Program-made: the position numbers and the translations under genes
From: Eubacteriales Family XIII. Incertae Sedis bacterium
GTDB taxonomy: Bacteria > Bacillota > Clostridia > Peptostreptococcales > Anaerovoracaceae
Direction of reading: 5' to 3'
Assembly: GCA_031290775.1 (NCBI GenBank)
Contig: JAITMX010000083.1
Span: forward strand, 1-33,744
Length of the DNA stretch: 33,744 bases
Part shown: one piece after another, positions 28,170 through 33,744 of the stretch
How positions within the stretch are numbered: the stretch's first letter is position 1
How the letters are laid out: every line of letters begins with the position of its first letter
The notes under the pieces: model-generated
What the model was told of the DNA's origin: nothing
Databases searched by the model: none
What the model saw: the letters and a program-made list of their open reading frames with translations, nothing else

Positions 28170-28201
28170 GCGGTACAGGAGCTTCAGCTCCGTCGTACCG
28201 C
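28170..28201. repeat. Nested hairpin GCGGTAC-A-GGAGC-TTCA-GCTCC-GTC-GTACCGC
   Basis: 7-bp outer and 5-bp inner stems. The right half shares TCAGCTCCGTCGTACC with the reverse complement of 33611-33626. Confidence 0.8.
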
Positions 28202-28334
28202 GTCTGTCAGGCCTGCGCGGCGTCAGCCGCAGTGCAAGCTACGGCTGACAAGGGTTTTGCCACACGTCTGAATAGACGCAATGCCACGGCAGGCGCCGGG
28301 GCGAATGGCACAAAAAAAAGGAGGCGAAACAGGC

Positions 28335-28946
28335 GTGGGACAGCGTACAGTCAATATCTCGGTAATGGTTTCGGGCGGCGGCAGCAATCTGCAGGCGCTG
28401 ATCGACGGCGCGGCGGACGGGCGCCTTGCGGGCGCGCGCATCGCCCTCGTGCTGTCGAGCCGGGACGGCGTCCGCGCCCTTGAGCGCGCGCGGCTTGCCG
28501 GAATCCCCACGGCCGTTGTCAGCAAAGCGGACCACCCGGATGAAACCGAAAAAGCGGGCGCGATCTTGGCCGCGCTCGCCGGCAAAAAAACCGACCTCGT
28601 CGTGATGGCCGGCTATATGAGCATTTTGGACAAGCGCGTATGCGCCGCTTACGCGGGCCGCATGATCAACATCCATCCGGCGCTGTTGCCGAAATACGGC
28701 GGCGTCGGCTACTACGGGCTGCGCGTCCATCAGGCCGTGCTCGAGGCCGGCGAGCCGGAAACCGGCGCGACCGTCCACTATGTCGATGGCAAGAGCGTCG
28801 ATTCCGGCGAAATCATCTTGCAGGGGCGCGTGCCCGTCGCGGACGGCGACACGCCCGAATCCCTGCAAGCGCGCGTGCTCGAGGCCGAGCACCGTATCAT
28901 CGTAGAGGCGACCGCCGCAGTCGTCCGCAAACTGCTCAGTCGATAG
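28335..28946 (+). CDS. purN: Phosphoribosylglycinamide formyltransferase
   Basis: VMVSGGGSNLQALID, MAGYMSILDKRVCAAYAGRMINIHPALLPKYGG, HYVDGKSVDSGEIILQ. GTG start follows AGGAGG; ATG 28305 is an alternative. Confidence 0.92.
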   Translation: MGQRTVNISVMVSGGGSNLQALIDGAADGRLAGARIALVLSSRDGVRALERARLAGIPTAVVSKADHPDETEKAGAILAALAGKKTDLVVMAGYMSILDKRVCAAYAGRMINIHPALLPKYGGVGYYGLRVHQAVLEAGEPETGATVHYVDGKSVDSGEIILQGRVPVADGDTPESLQARVLEAEHRIIVEATAAVVRKLLSR

Positions 28947-28947
28947 C

Positions 28948-29157
28948 TTAGTCGATAGCCACCATGACGGAGGTCGCCTTGATGACGGCGTAGGCTTCCT
29001 TGCCCACTTCGAGCCCGAGCGTTTCAATCGAGCCGTTGGAGATCGTCGCCGACACGACATTGCCTCCGCCGATGTCGATGGTCACGATGCCGTTGACCGC
29101 GCCCTTTTCGATTTTCGTAATCGTGCCCTTGAATTGGTTTCTTGCGCTGATTCTCAT
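28948..29157 (-). CDS. Mop/TOBE-domain molybdopterin (molybdate)-binding protein
   Basis: MRISARNQFKGTITKIEKGAVNGIVTIDIGGGNVVSATIS…LGLEVGKEAYAVIKATSVMVAID: single Mop domain. Confidence 0.9.
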   Translation of the reverse strand: MRISARNQFKGTITKIEKGAVNGIVTIDIGGGNVVSATISNGSIETLGLEVGKEAYAVIKATSVMVAID

Positions 29158-29339
29158 GGTGTTCCCTTTCCTGCGTCATGCAATACCGAAAACAGGAGCG
29201 TACCGCTCCGCCGTCTATCTATAGAAGTATAACCAATTGGCGGAATTTTTGTGCAGGAAAATTGCCCCTGTGCGCTCTCAAAGATGTTATACTGGATTTG
29301 TTTGGGGGGTCTGTGGGGAGCGGGCGAAAGGAGCAGGAT

Positions 29340-29621
29340 ATGCAGTTCAAAAAAGAACCCAACTGGATTTATGCGGAGGGCAAGGACGGTGAAATCATCG
29401 CCGAGGTCACGTTTCCTTTGTGTCAGACGGGCATTGTCGCGATCAACCATACATATGTAAACGACTCGCTGCGCGGCCAAGGCATCGCGGCCGAGCTTAT
29501 GGAAAACTGTTATAAAATGCTCAAAGAGGATGGCAGGAAAGCAGTCCTGATTTGCCCGTACGCGGTCAAATGGTATCGGGAGCATCCCGAAAAAAACGAT
29601 ATTGTCACGAAGATCTCTTAA
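29340..29621 (+). CDS. Small GNAT-family (YjdJ-like) N-acetyltransferase
   Basis: INHTYVNDSLRGQGIAAELMENCYKMLKEDGRKAVLICPYAVKWYREHPE. Confidence 0.82.
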   Translation: MQFKKEPNWIYAEGKDGEIIAEVTFPLCQTGIVAINHTYVNDSLRGQGIAAELMENCYKMLKEDGRKAVLICPYAVKWYREHPEKNDIVTKIS

Positions 29622-30360
29622 AGCAAGCAGGCAGATCAAACGAAACATCACGGGCTTTCTCGAAGTGCCCCGGCATCGGGGGGCGTCCGGAGCGGTGGCG
29701 GATGTTGTGTTGTGCGCATGCGCGTCGCTTATCGCCGTCCTGCTGCCGCTCTCGCTCATGGCGCTCGCTGCGGCTGCGGTGTTTCGCATACCGGACCTCA
29801 TGGCATTTGAGATCGACCGCAGCGGCACACTGCCCGCGCTCGGCCTTGACACGCAGGCCTCTGCAGTCTCCAAAGAAATCGCGGATTTTCTGACGCACAA
29901 AATCGATACGCTGACACTGGCGACCGAGATCGCGCACAAAGATGTGCCGGTATTTACTTTTATGGACGAAGTCAATTTGGACAAGACACGCGACTTGCTC
30001 GACAAGGCGCTGTACCCTTCGGCCGGCGCTTTTGCCTTGTCTGTTTTGCTTTTTGCCGTTTGCCGGATTGCGGAGCGCCGGCGCTTTTTGAAACACGCGA
30101 TGGGAGCGTCGGCCGTCGTATATATCTGCGCGGCCTGCTTTGCGTTTGCGCTGGCGCTGTCCGTGCCGTTTCGCGGCACGGTACTGGAGTGGCAGCCGGG
30201 GCTGGCGCACATGGACGGCGATGTGCTGCCGCAGCTGCTCGGCGGTCTCTATCCGGCGCTTGCGGCCGGCGCGGTCTGCCTCATTTCGTTCATCGCGTAT
30301 ATTGTCCTGTATTCGCTTTCGCGGCGGTTCACACAGGAGAAAGAAACGATGTTCCGGTAG
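29602..30360 (+). CDS. Integral membrane protein, possibly DUF1461/TIGR01906-like
   Basis: Several hydrophobic segments and 'LAHMDGDVLPQLLGGLYP'. Family assignment is tentative. TTG start overlaps the upstream gene. Confidence 0.6.
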   Translation: MSRRSLKASRQIKRNITGFLEVPRHRGASGAVADVVLCACASLIAVLLPLSLMALAAAAVFRIPDLMAFEIDRSGTLPALGLDTQASAVSKEIADFLTHKIDTLTLATEIAHKDVPVFTFMDEVNLDKTRDLLDKALYPSAGAFALSVLLFAVCRIAERRRFLKHAMGASAVVYICAACFAFALALSVPFRGTVLEWQPGLAHMDGDVLPQLLGGLYPALAAGAVCLISFIAYIVLYSLSRRFTQEKETMFR

Positions 30361-30395
30361 GATACGGCATGGCATATAATGCAATGTGATGTAAG

Positions 30396-30426
30396 GTAAT
30401 GTAATATAAAAAGTAATGTAATATAA
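30396..30426 (+). repeat. Two 14-bp direct repeats GTAATGTAATATAA just upstream of the DJ-1 gene
   Basis: 30396-30409 and 30413-30426 are identical. Confidence 0.8.
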
Positions 30427-30438
30427 GGAGAAGCGAAC

Positions 30439-30984
30439 ATGGTTTATGTGCATTTTGCGGATGGGTTTGAGGAGATTGAGGCGCTGACGGTGGTGGATTT
30501 GCTGCGCCGCGCCGGAATCGAAACCGAGGCGGTCTCGATCATGGGCAGGCTGCTTGTGACGGGGGCGCATGGTGTGCAGATTGTCTGCGACATCCTTTTT
30601 GAGGATGCCGTCTATGGCAGTTGCGAGCTCATCGTCTTGCCCGGCGGCATGCCCGGCGCGGCAAATCTCGGCGGGCACGCGGGGCTCGTGGAAAAGATTT
30701 TGTCCTTCCGCAATCAGGGCAAGCCCATCGCGGCGATCTGCGCGGCGCCGCTTGTGCTCGGCCACGCGGGCGTGCTGAAAGGCAAAAAAGCCACCTGCTA
30801 TCCGGGCTTTGAAAACGAGCTGGAGGGCGCGGAAATCACGGAGGATACCGTCTGCGTGGACGGAGGCGTCATCACGTCGCGCGGCCCCGCGACAGCCATG
30901 CCGTTTGCGCTCGCGCTCATAGAAGCCCTGAAAGGCAAAGAGGCCGCAGGCAAAATCGCCGCAGGCCTCCTTTTCGATCAATAA
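30439..30984 (+). CDS. DJ-1/PfpI family protein
   Basis: FADGFEEIEALTVVDLLRRAGIE, LIVLPGGMPGAANL, AAICAAPLVLGHAGVLKGKKATCYPGFE. Confidence 0.9.
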   Translation: MVYVHFADGFEEIEALTVVDLLRRAGIETEAVSIMGRLLVTGAHGVQIVCDILFEDAVYGSCELIVLPGGMPGAANLGGHAGLVEKILSFRNQGKPIAAICAAPLVLGHAGVLKGKKATCYPGFENELEGAEITEDTVCVDGGVITSRGPATAMPFALALIEALKGKEAAGKIAAGLLFDQ

Positions 30985-30996
30985 TATGGTTATGCC

Positions 30997-31021
30997 TAAT
31001 CCGCGTTAAAAATGCGGATTA
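30997..31021. terminator. Hairpin TAATCCGC-(9 nt)-GCGGATTA between convergent genes
   Basis: Perfect 8-bp stem at the end of both genes; overlaps the rubrerythrin stop codon. Confidence 0.5.
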
Positions 31022-31555
31022 ATACGGCGCTGAGTCGAGCTCAAAGTAGGCTTGCGGGTGCTTGCACGCGGGGCATTCCTCGACGGCCTTTTTGCCTGTG
31101 TATTTGAAGCCGCAGTTGCTGCACTTCCAAACGACCGGCTCGGTGCGCTCAAAGACGAGGCCCGTATCGACATTGCCCTTGAGTTTCAGATAGCGCTCCT
31201 CGTGGGTTTTTTCGACCTTGCCGACATTTTCAAATTGCAGCGCGATCTCGTCAAAGCCCTCGGCCTTTGCGTCTTCCGCCATGCGCTTGTACATATCCGT
31301 CCATTCATAGCGCTCGCCCGCCGCCGCGTCCGCAAGGTTTTCGGAAGTCGTGCCGATGCCGTGGAAGTATTTGAACCACAGCTCCGCGTGCTCTTTCTCG
31401 TTGCCGGCGGTCTCCGTGAAGATATTTGAAATCTGCCGGAACCCGTCCTTTTGCGCCTGCGACGCGTAAAACGTGTATTTGTTTCTCGCCTGCGATTCGC
31501 CCGAGAACGCTTCCATCAAGTTGTCGTAAGTCTTTGTGCCTTTCAAATCTTTCAT
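31019..31555 (-). CDS. Rubrerythrin
   Basis: [50 protein letters not shown]-terminal rubredoxin-like CSNCGF…[12 protein letters not shown]. Start trimmed from the longer ORF. Confidence 0.94.
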   Translation of the reverse strand: MKDLKGTKTYDNLMEAFSGESQARNKYTFYASQAQKDGFRQISNIFTETAGNEKEHAELWFKYFHGIGTTSENLADAAAGERYEWTDMYKRMAEDAKAEGFDEIALQFENVGKVEKTHEERYLKLKGNVDTGLVFERTEPVVWKCSNCGFKYTGKKAVEECPACKHPQAYFELDSAPY

Positions 31556-31667
31556 TTCGCATCTCCCTCCATAGTCTTTGGTTGCTGACCATCCATTCAC
31601 ACAAAAGCGAACAAGATTATTGTACCGCAAGTTGCAAGCGCGGACAAGAAAATATATACTGCACTCT

Positions 31668-33365
31668 ATGATAAGAATCAAAATCAGACTGCTGAAAGAT
31701 CCGGGCGCCGACCCGATCTGCCGCGAAACAGAGGCGGGTACGACCGTCGAGGAATTGCTCGGCGAGTATCGCTCGCATGTGCCGTACCGCGTGATGACGG
31801 CGCGGGTAAATGGCGACGATGTGCCGCTGACCTTTGCGCTCACGAAAGACTGCGAAGTCATATTTTGCGATATCCGCGACAACACGGCAAACCGCAGCTT
31901 TCAGCGCGGGCTGTCATTGCTTTATCTGAAAGCCGTACATGACCTCTTTGGGGACGGCGCGCGCGCCTATATCCGCAACTCTGTCAACCGGGGCCTTTTC
32001 ACGACGATCGAATTTGCGGAAGGCTTTCCGGAGGGCCGCAAAGTGAACGAGGAAGACTTGCGGCTGCTCGAAAAGCATATGTGGGGGCTCGTAGACGCCA
32101 ACCTGCCCATCAAGGCAACAACCATCGGCAAAAAAGAGCTGTTCGACTATCTGAACGAGACGGGGGCCGAAGAAAAACTCGAGCTCCTGAAAAACGCGCC
32201 TGAGCTGAAATTCATTACGGTCTGCCGGCTTGATGGCTATGTCAACTACTTTTACGGCATCATGCCGCCGGGGACAGGCTATGTCTGCCCCTTTGCGCTG
32301 GAGCTGGCACACGGCGGCGTCCTGCTGCGCTTTCCGCATCCGTCGGATCCGGGCAGGCTCGCCCTTTACCGCCGCGACGCAAAAGTGTTTGGGGCGTATG
32401 AAGAGGAACAGCAGCAGCTCGATGCGCTTGGCCTCGCGTACATCAGCGACCTCAACAGGCAGGTTGCCTCCGGCAGCGCAAAGGACATCATCCGTTTGGC
32501 CGAAGGCCGCCACGCGGCGCGCATCGAAAGCATAGCGCAAAAAATCAGGGATTCGGGAAAACGCATCGTCCTCATTGCCGGCCCGTCCTCATCGGGCAAG
32601 ACAACGTTTTCGAAGCGGCTCATCGAAGCGATAGGGATGCACGGAGGCCCGCCTCCGTTTTACCTCGGTACCGACGACTACTTTGTCGACCGTGAGTTTG
32701 CGCCGCGCGACCGGAAAGGCAATTTCAATTTCGACGGCCTTGGCGCAATGGATGTCGATCTTTTTGCAGACAACATCAACGAGTTGCTCGGCGGCGGCAC
32801 AGCGGACATCCCGACATTTGATTTTATGGAGGGGAAAAAGATTTTCGGGACGCGCCAGAGGCGGCTCCAAGAGGGCCAGATCGTTGTGGTTGAGGGCATA
32901 CACGCGCTCAACAAGAAAATGTCCGTTGGCATTGGAGACGATCAAAAATTCAAAATATACATCAGCCCGCTCACGCAGCTCAACATTGACGACCACAACC
33001 GTGTGCCCTCAACGGACGTACGGCTCATCCGCCGCATGCTTCGCGACAATCGCACACGCGGCCATTCGGTCGCCGACACGATTCGCGGGTGGCCCAAAGT
33101 CCGCGCGGGCGAGAGTGTGAATGTTTTTCCGTACAACAATGAGGCTGACGAGATTTTCAATTCGACGCTTGTCTACGAGTTGCCTGTTTTGAAAAAATAC
33201 GCGATGCCGCTGCTTGAGGAGATCCGCCCCGGCGAGGCGGAGTACGGGTACGCAAAATGGCTGCTGTATTTCCTCAGCTTTTTCATGCCAATCGAGGATG
33301 AAAGCCCGATCCCGGACGATTCCGTGCTGCGCGAATTCATCGGTGGCGGCAAGTTCGAGGCATAG
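31668..33365 (+). CDS. Uridine kinase-like nucleoside kinase with N-terminal TGS/ThrRS-like region
   Basis: [23 protein letters not shown] (P-loop), [23 protein letters not shown]-terminal ThrRS-like 'TTVEELL…FSQ…[13 protein letters not shown]'. Confidence 0.85.
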   Translation: MIRIKIRLLKDPGADPICRETEAGTTVEELLGEYRSHVPYRVMTARVNGDDVPLTFALTKDCEVIFCDIRDNTANRSFQRGLSLLYLKAVHDLFGDGARAYIRNSVNRGLFTTIEFAEGFPEGRKVNEEDLRLLEKHMWGLVDANLPIKATTIGKKELFDYLNETGAEEKLELLKNAPELKFITVCRLDGYVNYFYGIMPPGTGYVCPFALELAHGGVLLRFPHPSDPGRLALYRRDAKVFGAYEEEQQQLDALGLAYISDLNRQVASGSAKDIIRLAEGRHAARIESIAQKIRDSGKRIVLIAGPSSSGKTTFSKRLIEAIGMHGGPPPFYLGTDDYFVDREFAPRDRKGNFNFDGLGAMDVDLFADNINELLGGGTADIPTFDFMEGKKIFGTRQRRLQEGQIVVVEGIHALNKKMSVGIGDDQKFKIYISPLTQLNIDDHNRVPSTDVRLIRRMLRDNRTRGHSVADTIRGWPKVRAGESVNVFPYNNEADEIFNSTLVYELPVLKKYAMPLLEEIRPGEAEYGYAKWLLYFLSFFMPIEDESPIPDDSVLREFIGGGKFEA

Positions 33366-33514
33366 GAGGCGCAGCCGAGCGTTGCCTTTTTTCCACACGC
33401 TTTAGCGTGTAATGGAAAAACGGACAGCGGAGCGAACGCAGTGAGCGCAGGAGCGAGGCGCAGCCGAGCGTTGCCTTTTTTCCACACGCTTTAGCGTGTA
33501 ATGGAAAAACGGAC
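33366..33514. repeat. Two direct copies (about 60 bp, 89-bp period) of GAGGCGCAGCCGAGCGTTGCCTTTTTTCCACACGCTTTAGCGTGTAATGGAAAAACGGACA
   Basis: Copy 1 starts at 33366, copy 2 at 33455. Each carries the hairpin TTTTTCCA-CACGC-TTTA-GCGTG-TAA-TGGAAAAA. Confidence 0.9.
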
Positions 33515-33744
33515 ACGGTAGATTGCATTGCGGCTAAAGCCGCGCAATCCTCGTTGCCTTTTTCACGCCGCTTCAGCGGCAATGTGAAAACGGACAGCGG
33601 AGGTGTGCGAGGTACGACGGAGCTGAGTCGTAGAGTGCCACGGTAGACGACCACGGTAGAGTGCCACGCGGCAAAGCCGCTGCACTCCTCGAATGCAACC
33701 TTCCATCGATTTGCTTGCGCAAATCGGGATAGGTTGCGAACGCG
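33515..33744. repeat. Array of further variant hairpins at the right edge
   Basis: GATTGC-ATT-GCGGC-TAAA-GCCGC-GCAATC (33521-33549); TTTTCAC-GCCGC-TTCA-GCGGC-AAT-GTGAAAA (33560-33590); CGATTTGC-TTGC-GCAAATCG (33707-33726) nested in GCAACCT/AGGTTGC. Confidence 0.85.

Noticed and set aside
33366-33744. CRISPR array at the right edge
   Set aside because: Only two long direct copies, no regularly sized unique spacers, and the rest are individually different hairpins. No cas genes in the window.
1-33744. tRNA or rRNA genes
   Set aside because: No cloverleaf or rRNA-like sequence recognised by eye in the intergenic regions. A tRNAscan/Infernal run would be needed to exclude fully.

Overview
This is a high-GC Bacillota/Clostridia-like chromosomal segment. 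Family names come from my own reading of the translated ORFs; no searches were run. The order is: a surface-protein remnant in a repeat-rich left edge; two-CDGSH Fe-S protein; glnS; malic enzyme; fumC; a polar amino-acid ABC transporter (two tandem substrate-binding lipoproteins, permease, ATPase); EamA transporter; YhhQ-type queuosine-precursor transporter overlapping a QueL-like radical SAM gene; truncated ATPase remnant; ThrE exporter; putrescine-type class III aminotransferase; a large SF2 helicase with a predicted membrane segment; a secreted Ig-like/cell-wall-binding-repeat protein; a TIR-like remnant; purL-purE-purC-purM-[NYN gene]-purN; Mop protein; GNAT; membrane protein; DJ-1/PfpI; rubrerythrin; a TGS-like/uridine-kinase-like protein; and a hairpin-repeat array at the right edge. 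The strongest unusual signal is that both substrate-binding proteins appear circularly permuted: the segment homologous to the C-terminal half of SBP_bac_3 precedes the segment homologous to the N-terminal half, in both tandem paralogs, each behind its own lipoprotein signal. Other notable signals are a family of hairpins with conserved architecture but divergent, compensating stems; an NYN cassette in the pur operon flanked by near-duplicate leader sequence; the yhhQ-queL-like pair; and a membrane-anchored helicase.
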